From Aequorivita antarctica (GTDB lineage: Bacteria; Bacteroidota; Bacteroidia; Flavobacteriales; Flavobacteriaceae): a stretch of DNA of 64,000 bases. Position 1 is the stretch's first letter, and the number at the start of each line of letters is the position of its first letter. Both the position numbers and the translations under genes were made by a program. The notes beneath the pieces were generated by a model. That model did not search any database. It saw only the letters and a list, made by a program, of their open reading frames with translations, and had not been told where the DNA came from. The stretch covers positions 62,001 to 126,000 of the forward strand of contig NZ_VORT01000004.1 in NCBI RefSeq assembly GCF_007997155.1. The letters are read 5' to 3'. Below are positions 16,860 to 26,074 of this stretch, piece by piece.

Positions 16860-17114
16860 TTAGTGTCCACTACAACAAGATGACGTGTTTCCTTTGTCTT
16901 GGCTAGATTCGTTCATTTCCGCTATTTCATTGTATAGCTCGCGGGAATCCTCTTTGATAAGAAGCGCCAACTTCTTTACTGATTTGGGTTCAAAATTTAC
17001 CATCCCCAATAATATTTCAAGGGCCTCTTCAAGTAATTTTGGGTCATCTTCCAAGGCTTGATAAAATGGTTCGAAATTTATGCTGTTCTGTTGTTTCAAT
17101 TCTTCAGTTTTCAT
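16860..17114 (-). CDS. Small acidic protein with C-terminal CC motif
   Basis: An 84-residue, helix-rich, acidic protein that ends SSCCSGH. The body has LEEALEILLGMVNFEPKSVK and LALLIKEDSRELYNEI. The terminal Cys-Cys-x-x-His could bind a metal or be redox-active. No family is recognised. It is located between the beta-CASP nuclease (15 bp gap) and the ATP-cone protein (43 bp gap) in the same direction. Confidence 0.6.
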   Translation of the reverse strand: MKTEELKQQNSINFEPFYQALEDDPKLLEEALEILLGMVNFEPKSVKKLALLIKEDSRELYNEIAEMNESSQDKGNTSSCCSGH

Positions 17115-17157
17115 AAGATTTGTTTTTAAGTATTGTTAAACCTTTTATTATTAGAGG

Positions 17158-18000
17158 TTAAGTGCTTTTGCATAACGCCTTAGAATCTTCTAAAATCTTT
17201 TTGTGTCTTTTTTTACTAATTCCTATTTGGTTTAATAGCACTGGGTTTTCGTGAAGCTCTTTGCAGAGCACAATGTTTTTATCTAATAACTTTGTTTTCT
17301 CGGCTTTGGTGAGAGTTGTTAAGGCGGTTAGTGGGTGAAAGCCAGATTTATCTATTCGTTCTTTTAAACCGTTTCCTATTGGGTAATCCCAACTTGTCAA
17401 TAATAAACCTACACATTTACCATATTGAATCGCGTCAGTTGTGAATCGCGTATTGGTGTACACACCTCCTTTATGAAGTTTAGTTTCGTGGCCTTTTTGA
17501 TGTTCCCATTGTTTCTCAACATCCAAAAATCTTGAGTGGATATATAATGGAGTTTTCACACTGCAAAACCGTCCTTGGTGACTATGATATTTACATTCAA
17601 TCATATAATGTTTATTATCTTTTTGCGCTATTACATCTATTTCATGCTGCACACAACTACCTTGTACAATCACACCAACTTTTGTTGTATACCCTTCGTG
17701 CGCAAATAGTTTGCCCACTAGATTTTCAAAAGGAAAACCCGTTGGGCCCAGTTCCATCAAGGCTTTTTTGAGTTTGTATTTTGAAGCACTTACTCTCGAT
17801 TTGCTCTTTAGCATCTTGAATGCCAATTGATAGATTTTTTTAGTAGTCATTCCTTCTTCGAGTTGCTCTTGTACCTTACGGGCTATATCCTGAACAATGT
17901 CTTCCTCTGCTTTTGAACGGCGTAAGGAGTTGATGAGTTTGTTAACATCAAAGGCCTGAAGCTCACCGGAATATTTTGTTATTAAGACTGATTTATTCAT
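17158..18000 (-). CDS. ATP-cone plus Mrr-like nuclease fusion protein
   Basis: Residues 1-90 form an ATP-cone (VLITKYSGELQAFDVNKLIN, then EEDIVQDIARKVQEQL and MTTKKIYQLAFKML), the nucleotide-sensing module of ribonucleotide reductases and NrdR. Residues 95-190 form a restriction-endonuclease-like fold with EIDVIAQKD and MIECKYH, giving E-x-D-x(n)-E-x-K, the PD-(D/E)xK catalytic core of the Mrr branch. The C-terminal 60 residues contain an HhH-like LNQIGISKKRHKKIL. A nuclease gated by ATP/dATP level is a reasonable inference. It sits 2 bp from the Usp gene, in the stress module. Confidence 0.8.
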   Translation of the reverse strand: MNKSVLITKYSGELQAFDVNKLINSLRRSKAEEDIVQDIARKVQEQLEEGMTTKKIYQLAFKMLKSKSRVSASKYKLKKALMELGPTGFPFENLVGKLFAHEGYTTKVGVIVQGSCVQHEIDVIAQKDNKHYMIECKYHSHQGRFCSVKTPLYIHSRFLDVEKQWEHQKGHETKLHKGGVYTNTRFTTDAIQYGKCVGLLLTSWDYPIGNGLKERIDKSGFHPLTALTTLTKAEKTKLLDKNIVLCKELHENPVLLNQIGISKKRHKKILEDSKALCKST

Positions 18001-18002
18001 CG

Positions 18003-18833
18003 TTATACTTTAATGGTCATCACGGGCAATTCGGAATGATTGGTTACACCTTCAGCTATACTCTTGGAGAACAGGCTTAAAAAACCTGTGCGTCCGTTGG
18101 TACACATAGCGATCAAATCGGCATTTTTATACTTTAAAAAGTTGTTTATACCGGTTTCTACGTCCGGCTCATTATATACATTCATTGAATACTTATTTAA
18201 ATCGGGAAATTTTTTCAGGAATTCCTTGATGGGGTTTAAACCTTGTTCAATACTATTAAAGTCTGTGTCAGTATTGATTCTCAATAAATGGACATTTGCT
18301 CCTGATTTTTCGGCAATTGAAATAACCTTCTTAAATGCTTCGTTCACATCTTGAAGGAAATCTGAAACAAATACGATATCCTTGAAAGGAAAGGATACTT
18401 CTTGGTCCTTAACAACAATTACTGGGACATCGACTTTTCTTACAATTTTCTCTACGTTGCTTCCAAGTAACTCACGTACTCCGCCTCTGGCACCACTACT
18501 TCCGGTAACAATAAAATCGTGATGGAAGTGACCAGAATGTTTAAGGATATTTTCCTGTCCGACATCAAATGTCAAAAAAGTTCTGCATTCAAGTCCTTCA
18601 CGTTCCGCTGCTTTTTCCAGTTCGCGTAAAGCTGCTTTAGCGCTCCCAATTTGCTTCACTGTTTCGGGATACTGCATTTCTTTTTGTTTATCCAACTTTA
18701 CCCAGTCAACAGGGGTTTTCATCAAATGAAAAAAATGGATTTCGGAATTATAAAGCTTAGCTAATTTAATTCCGAGTTCTGCAGCTTTATTGCAGTTTTC
18801 TGAAAAGTCTGTAGGTACGAGTATGTTTTTCAT
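18003..18833 (-). CDS. Tandem-domain universal stress protein
   Basis: A 276-residue, two-domain Usp. The first domain begins MKNILVPTDFSENCNKAA and has the nucleotide signature VTGSSGARGGVRELLGSNVEKIV (G-x2-G-x9-G-[ST], about 112-127). The second begins FKDIVFVSDFLQDV (about 150) and has MCTNGRTGFLSLFSKS near the end, itself close to a G-x2-G-type signature. Gaps are 2 bp to the ATP-cone gene downstream and about 50 bp to the aldolase upstream. Its place in this run marks the whole module as stress-related. Confidence 0.9.
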   Translation of the reverse strand: MKNILVPTDFSENCNKAAELGIKLAKLYNSEIHFFHLMKTPVDWVKLDKQKEMQYPETVKQIGSAKAALRELEKAAEREGLECRTFLTFDVGQENILKHSGHFHHDFIVTGSSGARGGVRELLGSNVEKIVRKVDVPVIVVKDQEVSFPFKDIVFVSDFLQDVNEAFKKVISIAEKSGANVHLLRINTDTDFNSIEQGLNPIKEFLKKFPDLNKYSMNVYNEPDVETGINNFLKYKNADLIAMCTNGRTGFLSLFSKSIAEGVTNHSELPVMTIKV

Positions 18834-18884
18834 AGTTTATTGATTTTTAGGTGTAATGCGATACTTAATTTTTTTAGATTATTA

Positions 18885-19946
18885 TTAGGCTACTGTGATG
18901 CTATTTTCCAGGTATACCTGTTGCACCGTTTGCAATAATTCAATTCCTTTGCTAAAAGGTTTTTGAAATGCTTTTCTTCCCATAATTAACCCAGAACCAC
19001 CAGCTCTTTTATTGATGACAGCCGTTGTCACCGCTTCGGTGAAATCTGATTCACCTTTAGAACCTCCACCCGAATTTATTAATCCTATTTTACCCATATA
19101 ACAATTGGCTACTTGCAATCTGCATAGGTCAATGGGATGATCTGTTGTGAGCGTTTTGTACATTTCATCATCATATTTTCCAAACCCAATTTCCTTAAAT
19201 CCGAAATTATTGGTTGGTAATTTTTGTTTGATGATATCTGCCTGAATGGTAACGCCCAAATGGTTGGCCTGCCCTGTAATATCCGCAGCCGCGTGATAAT
19301 CTTCTTTTTCAGTTTTAAAAGCTTCGTTTCGGGTATAGCACCATAAGATGGTGGCCATTCCTAAATTATGTGCTTCTTCGAAGGCTTCAGCTATTTCTTT
19401 AAGCTGTCTGTTACTTTCCTCCGAACCGAAATAAATGGTAGCTCCAACTGCAATCGCTCCCATATCCCACGCTGCCTTTACCTTGCCAAATAATGTTTGG
19501 TTATATTTATTGGGATAGGTAAGTAGTTCATTATGATTAATCTTGACGATGAAGGGAATTTTATGGGCGTATTTTCTGGCGTTCAATCCCAAAACACCAA
19601 ATGTGGAAGCCACACCATTGCAACCAGCTTCAATTGCGAGTTTTATAATGTTTTCTGGGTCGAAATAGTCCGGATTTTTATAGAATGAATAAGCTGCGCT
19701 ATGCTCAATGCCTTGGTCTACAGGTAGGATACTTAAATATCCAGTACCTCCCAGATTTCCGTGCTTGTATAATTGGGCAAGACTTCGCAGTACCTGTGGA
19801 TTTCTGTTACTATTGCCAAATACCGTTTCAAGACTATTCTTGCTTGGAGTTTGCAATTCATCCTTTGTTATTTTTTCACAAACGTGATCCAAATAGAAGG
19901 ATGCTTTTTTTCCTAAAAGTTCTGTGATATTCTTTTCTGTTTTCAT
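18885..19946 (-). CDS. Class I fructose-bisphosphate aldolase, DhnA type
   Basis: The 353-residue enzyme belongs to the archaeal-type class I aldolases (DhnA/FbaB): [18 protein letters not shown] (about 75-92), [15 protein letters not shown] with the Schiff-base-side lysine region (about 130), [16 protein letters not shown] and [11 protein letters not shown]. It splits fructose 1,6-bisphosphate to two triose phosphates by a lysine Schiff base. It lies 11 bp downstream of the GAPDH gene, and the pair makes a small glycolytic or gluconeogenic unit, atypical for flavobacteria, which mostly use class II aldolase. Confidence 0.9.
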   Translation of the reverse strand: MKTEKNITELLGKKASFYLDHVCEKITKDELQTPSKNSLETVFGNSNRNPQVLRSLAQLYKHGNLGGTGYLSILPVDQGIEHSAAYSFYKNPDYFDPENIIKLAIEAGCNGVASTFGVLGLNARKYAHKIPFIVKINHNELLTYPNKYNQTLFGKVKAAWDMGAIAVGATIYFGSEESNRQLKEIAEAFEEAHNLGMATILWCYTRNEAFKTEKEDYHAAADITGQANHLGVTIQADIIKQKLPTNNFGFKEIGFGKYDDEMYKTLTTDHPIDLCRLQVANCYMGKIGLINSGGGSKGESDFTEAVTTAVINKRAGGSGLIMGRKAFQKPFSKGIELLQTVQQVYLENSITVA

Positions 19947-19957
19947 TTCAATAAAGA

Positions 19958-20971
19958 TTAATTTATTCCTAGACTTTCATTGGTTTTGGAAATTGACTTT
20001 GCTCCATCCGTTTCAATTCCAGTAAGTGCGCGAATGGCATCGATAGTTTCAGGTATAACAATAGCTTGGTTATCGACTACATAGGCATAGAATAGTTCAT
20101 CGCCAACTACTTTCAGCATATCTTCCCAAAGGGCAACTTCATACATATCGCCCCAAGGCCTTCCCATATCCAAGAACATTTCCTTAATCGTATTGTTGGA
20201 AACCAAACCTTGGTCATATTGAATTAGTTTAATACGGCTGGACGTTTTAAAAGCATTAAGCACTTCATCCTTCGTGGCATGCTTTTTCAATTTTACATTC
20301 CAGTAATGCATATGGCTTAGGGTTTCTGGAACTTTTACTGCGGCAGTGATGACATCCAAATCGGGATCGACACTTTGAGCATCAGGACCTTGATGGCTTG
20401 GAATATCTCTTTCGGGAACCATTGTGTTCATAATACCGCCTAAATGGCTTTCCCAGGGATCTGTAGCTCTTCTTAAAAGTGTACCTCTGGCATAATCCAA
20501 TAAACCGGCGCTTTTTAATGCAGTCAGCGTTCTTAAAATAGAGGTGGTGTTACAGGAAACTACTCTAGTAGAATTTAGATTTATAGCTGATTTGTAATTG
20601 TTTTCGGCACTAAAAGAATGGCCGGTAGTTTCATGCTTTTCGCCTCCCTGCACAATGAACTTTATTCCCTTTTGCTTGTAGTATTCAACATTTTTTGTCG
20701 ATATTTTTTTAGGGGTGCAATCCACTACAATGTCCGCTTTAGCCAATAGATCTTGCACATTTCCCTTTACCGAAATGCCCACAGCCTTCATTTCATTTCC
20801 GGCCTCGGGTGTGGCTGCATAGATGCTGTACCCTTTTCTTACCGCGTTTTGAATGCGCCAATCGCTGACAACATCACAAACCCCCGCAAGGTTCATATCA
20901 TCTTGTACTTTAACTGCGTCGGCCACTCTTTTGCCAATGACTCCGTATCCTATAACCGCTATATTTTTCAT
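19958..20971 (-). CDS. Type II (archaeal-type) glyceraldehyde-3-P dehydrogenase
   Basis: The 337-residue protein starts with a Rossmann motif, [16 protein letters not shown], and has the catalytic SCNTTS (C near residue 140) and [10 protein letters not shown] (about 105). [11 protein letters not shown] and WEDMLKV follow. This is the type II GAPDH of archaea, about 340 residues, distinct from the bacterial GapA family. It oxidises glyceraldehyde 3-phosphate with phosphate and NAD(P). Transcription runs from the permease through this gene into the aldolase. The pair was probably gained as a unit by transfer. Confidence 0.9.
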   Translation of the reverse strand: MKNIAVIGYGVIGKRVADAVKVQDDMNLAGVCDVVSDWRIQNAVRKGYSIYAATPEAGNEMKAVGISVKGNVQDLLAKADIVVDCTPKKISTKNVEYYKQKGIKFIVQGGEKHETTGHSFSAENNYKSAINLNSTRVVSCNTTSILRTLTALKSAGLLDYARGTLLRRATDPWESHLGGIMNTMVPERDIPSHQGPDAQSVDPDLDVITAAVKVPETLSHMHYWNVKLKKHATKDEVLNAFKTSSRIKLIQYDQGLVSNNTIKEMFLDMGRPWGDMYEVALWEDMLKVVGDELFYAYVVDNQAIVIPETIDAIRALTGIETDGAKSISKTNESLGIN

Positions 20972-20988
20972 ATAAATTTCTTTTTTAA

Positions 20989-22338
20989 TTAATTATTTTC
21001 ATTACTTGTAGTTTCCATTCCCATTGGCATTTTACCTTCATCGTCTGTATGGGAAATCATAAATAGTCGTTCCGCAACAATTATTAAAATAATTCCAATA
21101 GCTGCAACGATAAGCACCAAAGGGTCATTTAAGTATTTTAAATAAAGAAAGGCAGTGAGCACCGCGATATCCATTACAATGGCTATTAAGGGAATGAGAG
21201 GTTGAAATTTCACTTCTTTTTTTAGGTGGCGGAAAAGCCCCCAGTGAATTGCAATGTCCATAATGAGATAGAATATAGCTCCTATGGACGCAATCCTTGT
21301 TAAATCAAGTAGCGCAGTGAGTAAAATGGCAAGTGAAACCGTGAATATGAGGGCGGGATTTTTAAAGTTCCCCATTCTTTTTAGAGATGGAATCTGCTTC
21401 ATATTACTCAACATAGCCAGTAAGCGTGATGCCGAAAATACACTTGCGATAACGCCTGAAACTGTTGCTACAATGGCTATAGCTATGGTAATCCAAGAAC
21501 CCCATTCCCCAAAAACAGGTTGTGCAGCAGCCGCCAATGCATAATCTTTTGCTTCGATTATTTCAGGAATGCTTAAACCTCCTGCAACAGCCAATGCCAA
21601 AGCGACATATATGACCGTACAGATAAGAATGGAAAACACAATGGATTTCCCGAGGTTCTTGTGTGGATTTTTAATATCTCCACCCTGATTTGTAATAGTA
21701 GTGAACCCTTTATAAGCAAGAATCGCCAATGCCAATGCAGCAACAAACCCGAATCCTTGTGGCAATGCTTCGGTATTTTTTGGGATATAGTTTCCAGTAA
21801 TATCTGCAAATCCAGAAACTATTAGACCAGCAATGGCAAGTATTGCTATACCCGCAACTTTAATAATTGCCGTAAAGGTGGCGGTTGTGCCAATTACTTT
21901 ATTACCTAGAATATTCACGATATAAGCTGTTACCAAAAGTAGAATACCAAGAACGGATGCGTAACCAGCAAAACTATCTGGGAACAAGCGAAGTGTATAG
22001 GCGCCGAAAGTGCCTGCTACCAAACTTTCTGAAACTACCATTGAGACATACATCAATAAAGAAAAGACACCTGTTGTAGTTCCTGGGCCATAGGATTTAT
22101 TTAAAAATTTAACGACACCTCCAGAAGAAGGAAAAGCGTTTGAGAACTTTACATAGGAATAAGAACTGAAACCCACCACAATGGCACCTGCAATAAAGGC
22201 AATCGGGAATAAATCGCCTACCAACTCTGCTATTTGCCCCATAAGCACGAATATGCCAGCGCCAATCATTACGCCTGTACCAAGAGATATGGAACCTATT
22301 AGGGATAGCTTATTATTTTCGCCTTTGCTTTTTTTCAT
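20989..22338 (-). CDS. APC-family amino acid permease
   Basis: A 449-residue membrane protein with about twelve hydrophobic segments. Helix 1 has SLGTGVMIGAGIFVLMG, the APC motif with unwound GxG, and helix 6 has AILAYKGFTTITNQGGDIKNP. The last residues are polar (KMPMGMETTSNENN). Such carriers take up amino acids or polyamines by proton symport or exchange; the substrate is not predictable. It is the first gene of the leftward run ending with the MFS carrier, 17 bp upstream of the GAPDH start. Confidence 0.85.
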   Translation of the reverse strand: MKKSKGENNKLSLIGSISLGTGVMIGAGIFVLMGQIAELVGDLFPIAFIAGAIVVGFSSYSYVKFSNAFPSSGGVVKFLNKSYGPGTTTGVFSLLMYVSMVVSESLVAGTFGAYTLRLFPDSFAGYASVLGILLLVTAYIVNILGNKVIGTTATFTAIIKVAGIAILAIAGLIVSGFADITGNYIPKNTEALPQGFGFVAALALAILAYKGFTTITNQGGDIKNPHKNLGKSIVFSILICTVIYVALALAVAGGLSIPEIIEAKDYALAAAAQPVFGEWGSWITIAIAIVATVSGVIASVFSASRLLAMLSNMKQIPSLKRMGNFKNPALIFTVSLAILLTALLDLTRIASIGAIFYLIMDIAIHWGLFRHLKKEVKFQPLIPLIAIVMDIAVLTAFLYLKYLNDPLVLIVAAIGIILIIVAERLFMISHTDDEGKMPMGMETTSNENN

Positions 22339-22489
22339 AGTTAAATTATTTCGAATGAAAAGATTAAGCTCTCAACATCAAAACCTATTTTATCTGCCAA
22401 ACTGAATTGCAACATTGGCAACCGATATTCTGGCACAAACAACGATTCTGTTAAACCAAAGAGCATCGTAATAAGGCTCATTTTGAGCA

Positions 22490-22645
22490 TTATCTGCACT
22501 TTTTAAGAATATCCAGTGGGCTTTCTTTCTTTGATTTTTGATATGGGATATCTGCTGGGATAAAGAATATCCAAGCGATTAATATGACCCAGATAATCCA
22601 CCATATTAGGTGCATTCCTCCAAAACTTCCATTGTAATAGTGCAT
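22490..22645 (-). pseudogene. Truncated SHOCT membrane protein copy
   Basis: The frame from ATG 22645 encodes MHYYNGSFGGMHLIWWIIWV and on to LDILKKCR then TAA, 51 residues. It is almost identical over its first 48 residues to the intact protein at 29141-29377, including the PADIPYQKSKK segment, but the SHOCT half (RFAKGEISKEDFE) is lost. A decayed duplicate; the truncated peptide might still insert in the membrane. Confidence 0.75.
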
Positions 22646-22681
22646 AATTTTTAGTTCTAAATTGTTATTAATTTATTTTCC

Positions 22682-22882
22682 TTAATTGTATAGCCCAAGC
22701 CCATTGAGTTGTTTTTGTAACTCGTCAACTGAAATAGGTTTTTTATAGTAATAAATGCCGCGCCTTTTGGATTAAAAAAAAACTTCTGTTTTTTCTATGG
22801 AAGAATGGGCTTTCAAATTTTTTTTAACCCTGAAAACAAGACCTCCACAACCCATAGAGTCTATTTGAAATTTTCTTTTCAC
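22682..22882 (-). pseudogene. Decayed HMA-domain protein copy
   Basis: Read leftward from GTG 22882, the frame resembles the intact HMA protein at 29396-29614: RKFQIDSMGCGGL, then IEKTEVFF, an in-frame TAA (22772-22774), and PISVDELQKQLNGL. The first metal-site cysteine survives but CSGC has become CGGL, so the copper site is lost. The reading frame is otherwise kept. It lies beside the truncated SHOCT copy in the same order as the intact pair. Confidence 0.7.
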
Positions 22883-22980
22883 AACTCTTTTACTATAAAC
22901 CTATATAGCATCAGCCTTAAAACCAGCATTTTTCCCTTCTATCTTTTCATTTTCAATAATTACTTGTCTTCACTATTTCT

Positions 22981-23274
22981 TTAGATGATGTAACGGTCAA
23001 AAGTTCCATAGCTTTCGCTGATTTTACCTTTACTAAAACTTAAACCTATCAGCAGAATACCGGAAGCTATTGCTATCCATAGCTCATTGCCGGATGGGTC
23101 TTTTAATATAATGCTTGCTGCAATGAGCCAAATTGCAAATGCTATATTTAAAAACCATAGGGAGCGACCTACCTCAGCCATGGCAATTACTGTAAATGTT
23201 ACAATCAGTGGAGTTGTTGAGGCTTGTAATCATTCTGATGCATCCTTTTTAAGACCTTGTTTTCGTGTAAGCAT
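22981..23274 (-). pseudogene. C-terminal fragment of a SPW/VKOR protein
   Basis: The last 66 residues (from 23181) read MAEVGRSLWFLNIAFAIWL through LSFSKGKISESYGTFDRYII, matching the C-terminus of the intact protein at 23361-24896 (MAEVLRSFRYFNV to GLWDKYVF). Upstream in the same frame come LIVTFTVIA and an in-frame TGA (23230-23232), preceded by unrelated codons from ATG 23274. It is a 3' fragment of a duplicated gene. Confidence 0.75.
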
Positions 23275-23360
23275 TGATTAATTTTTAATAATACCAGAAA
23301 CGCTTTTAAACTTTATTGGTCCTTGCAAATGCGCTACCGTATTAACAATACAAATCTTTT

Positions 23361-24896
23361 TTAAAACACATATTTATCCCAAAGGCCATATTTTTCCTTG
23401 ATTTTCCCTTTTGAAAAGGAAAGGGCTACTACGAAAAGCCCGGCCAGGCTACTGCTAATAGTTAGCGACATATTGCTATCTTTTATTATCCAGGGCATCA
23501 CAGCCAGTGCCAGACCTAACAATACGTTGAAATAACGAAAACTTCTCAGTACTTCAGCCATGGCCACTACGGCAAAAACGATCACGAGTGCTCCTCCCAA
23601 ATGGTTCAAATTGGCTGCGGATGTTTCTATTCCCATCCGGAAAACGAACGGAGAAATCATCAACCAAAAGCCAATAATTACAGAAACTGTTAATTGCCAA
23701 GGGGCAGTCATTCCCCATATTGATGATTTGAAAACCTTCCATGGGTTTTCAACAAATGTTACCAATTCAGGGGAACGTTGATCGTTTTCAGTGGAAATTG
23801 CATCTCCACCTTTCCAAAACACTTTCCATAACGAATCCCCTTTTTGTTTTCGTTGCACCATGTGTTGCCACATGGCAATAACTTCATCAATTTGCAAGGG
23901 AATCATAGGAAGCATAATAATGGCAGAAAACAGGCAAAGGGCACACCAAGCGCCAACAGTAAGTGGCTGGGAAATCACTAAGAATATACTCACCAAACCT
24001 AGTGGAATGACCAAAATACCAAAAAAAGTAACCATCCAGGGCATAGTACGCCATCGGGAAGTGCCTCCCATAAATCCCATCAGAAATTCCAGAGTATAGG
24101 CGAGCGTGCCAAGTGCAGCATCTGAAATGGGCCAGCTATGCGACATTTTGGAGTTCAAAACGTTTAAGGTTCCTTCCCCAAAAAATGGATCCCACGCAAT
24201 ATCTTTATAGCCCAATTGAAATGCTCCCAAATAGCGGGAAGCCAGCCACCCTATAAATGCCAGACCAATCATAATAGAGCGCTGTGGCCAGCTAGAGGGG
24301 TTGTAACTCCAACCAGTAGGCACATTTCCTCCCATTTTCATAAACAGGATCATATTTGGCATGCCGGGTATGAGGATGGATAAAGCAATAATTAAGACCC
24401 CAACCATGGTGCCGTTATAATAGGCTACAGCAGTTGGTGCCCAAAATATGAGCGGGGCCATGCTAATCCATATCCCGATAAAACAAGTGATCCAAACACT
24501 ATAAGGACGGTTAGGCTTAAGGGATCGCCAACCAAAAATAATCAGTAACAATCCACTGATGATATCACTCCAATACATGGCGGCGATACGATCACTAAGC
24601 GACAACCAGACAGGTCTTCCTCCGGCAGGTGCTACTACATTCTTTCCATAATCAAAAGTGAGTGGTGAAGCGATCATCCAAAAACCTAACAATACAATCA
24701 CCCAGTAGACCCAGAGTGTTTGATTGTGGTGATCCTTCAGCATTTTCATGCGATCATCTGCACTCATTTTCATGGCACCCATGTCCATATCCATGTGCTC
24801 ATGCCCTTTTTTGTGTTCGTGGCTTTCCATGTCCATCATTGGACGGGTGACGCCTCGTGATCCCATGCCTTCCATTTTGTGTGGTTTATCTGTCAT
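23361..24896 (-). CDS. SPW-repeat membrane protein with VKOR-like CxxC
   Basis: A 511-residue membrane protein with about 11 helices. The first 60 residues are a His/Met-rich cytoplasmic or periplasmic tail (KKGHEHMDMDMGAM). Helical SPW-type repeats follow, with SPLTFDYGK and ISPFVFRMG as the SP-x(n)-[FY] signatures. In the middle is WCALCLFSAIIML, the CxxC of a vitamin K epoxide reductase-like domain (about residue 318). VKOR-type CxxC proteins drive periplasmic disulphide formation; the His/Met-rich tail suggests metal binding. Located 12 bp downstream of the epimerase gene. Confidence 0.75.
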   Translation of the reverse strand: MTDKPHKMEGMGSRGVTRPMMDMESHEHKKGHEHMDMDMGAMKMSADDRMKMLKDHHNQTLWVYWVIVLLGFWMIASPLTFDYGKNVVAPAGGRPVWLSLSDRIAAMYWSDIISGLLLIIFGWRSLKPNRPYSVWITCFIGIWISMAPLIFWAPTAVAYYNGTMVGVLIIALSILIPGMPNMILFMKMGGNVPTGWSYNPSSWPQRSIMIGLAFIGWLASRYLGAFQLGYKDIAWDPFFGEGTLNVLNSKMSHSWPISDAALGTLAYTLEFLMGFMGGTSRWRTMPWMVTFFGILVIPLGLVSIFLVISQPLTVGAWCALCLFSAIIMLPMIPLQIDEVIAMWQHMVQRKQKGDSLWKVFWKGGDAISTENDQRSPELVTFVENPWKVFKSSIWGMTAPWQLTVSVIIGFWLMISPFVFRMGIETSAANLNHLGGALVIVFAVVAMAEVLRSFRYFNVLLGLALAVMPWIIKDSNMSLTISSSLAGLFVVALSFSKGKIKEKYGLWDKYVF

Positions 24897-24908
24897 AATT
24901 TTCAGGGT

Positions 24909-26003
24909 TTAGCCTAGTTTATTGTCTTTGTAAAATTTCTCTGGATTGGCCTTTAAGTTGTCAATCATTTTTGGCAAGGTATCTCGCAAACCGTGTTTAG
25001 GTTGCCAGCCCAACAACTTTTTAGCCTTGGAACTATCCATTTCAAAATGGTCATCGGCCAGATCTATCATCCAGGGTTTTATAAAGGCTTTGCCAAACAG
25101 GTTCTGCATAAATGCCCCAGCTTTGGCAAACCACTTTGGTATGGCGATGATGGGCATTTTTTTGCCATGAATTTCTGTGCTGATAATGTCTTGGAGTTCC
25201 TGATAGGTAAGCGTCTCATCATCACCAATATTAATAACCACTTCTGCTTGTAGGTCTTTCCGTTTGTCTATGGTCAATGCTATCGCATTGATGAGATCAT
25301 CCCGGTGTACATAGGTGCTGCCATGGGCGGTGTTGGCAGGATAGAGTCGTGCTGAAAGTTGTTTTTCATAGATGCGCTGAACCTGATTGGTGATGGGGAT
25401 TGAACTGCCTACTTCACTGTACACGCCCGCTATACGCATCATCACTACGGGAATTTTGCCCCGTTTTTCATGCATTACTTTTTCGGTCGTGACTTTAGAT
25501 TTAGGATAATCCCATTTGGGTTCCAAAGGTGATTCTTCCGTAATCAGCACCCCAGGTGAAGAAGGTTTGTACACCAGCATACTGCTTGAAAAAATGAATT
25601 GCTCCACTTCAAAATCCTGCAAGTATTTCAGCATCCGCTCTGTGCCTTTCACTGTGACTTTATCATACAGATCAGAGGGTTCCCCCAGAAAATCATAATA
25701 AGCCGCCAGGTGCACTACCGAAGCTATTTTGTTGCCGTAGGCGTAGCGGATTCTTTTAAAGGCAAAGTCCATTCGTGCGTCACTGGTGAGGTCTACACAT
25801 ACACATTCTGCCTCTACCGGTGGAAAAGGATAGCCATCTTGGTCAAATCCAACCACATGGTATTTTTCAGAAAGCTTATGAATTAAGGCTGAGCCTATCA
25901 TTCCGCTGCTTCCCGTAATAATTATTACTTCCTTATTGGGTTTTTGGGCTCCAATATCCGTTTGTGAATTCTGATTCTGTATATTTTTGTTGCTTGTTTC
26001 CAT
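24909..26003 (-). CDS. NAD-dependent epimerase/dehydratase (extended SDR)
   Basis: The 364-residue protein has the Rossmann motif IITGSSGMIGSALI (GxxGxxG, about 28-41), SVVHLAAYYD (about 98), catalytic serine in FSSSMLVYKPS and YPKSK (YxxxK, about 178). It is therefore an active extended SDR. Substrate may be a nucleotide sugar, but the C-terminal half is not specific. The order ALDH, epimerase, SPW/VKOR is one leftward unit, interrupted only by the hairpin at 26026-26067, pointing to detoxification of aldehydes or lipid modification under stress. Confidence 0.85.
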   Translation of the reverse strand: METSNKNIQNQNSQTDIGAQKPNKEVIIITGSSGMIGSALIHKLSEKYHVVGFDQDGYPFPPVEAECVCVDLTSDARMDFAFKRIRYAYGNKIASVVHLAAYYDFLGEPSDLYDKVTVKGTERMLKYLQDFEVEQFIFSSSMLVYKPSSPGVLITEESPLEPKWDYPKSKVTTEKVMHEKRGKIPVVMMRIAGVYSEVGSSIPITNQVQRIYEKQLSARLYPANTAHGSTYVHRDDLINAIALTIDKRKDLQAEVVINIGDDETLTYQELQDIISTEIHGKKMPIIAIPKWFAKAGAFMQNLFGKAFIKPWMIDLADDHFEMDSSKAKKLLGWQPKHGLRDTLPKMIDNLKANPEKFYKDNKLG

Positions 26004-26025
26004 TGCTTTATTTTTTTAATTTAAA

Positions 26026-26067
26026 ATATGACAATAGCCGACACTTTGTAATCGGCTACTGTCATAT
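26026..26067 (-). terminator. Intercistronic hairpin after the aldehyde dehydrogenase gene
   Basis: ATATGACAATAGCCGA (26026-26041) and TCGGCTACTGTCATAT (26052-26067) pair at 15 of 16 positions around a 10-nt loop. Reading leftward the stem is followed by an A/T-rich run with a weak U-tract. It lies in the 71-bp gap between the dehydrogenase stop and the epimerase start and may attenuate transcription of the two distal genes or protect the upstream message. Confidence 0.7.
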
Positions 26068-26074
26068 CATTCTT

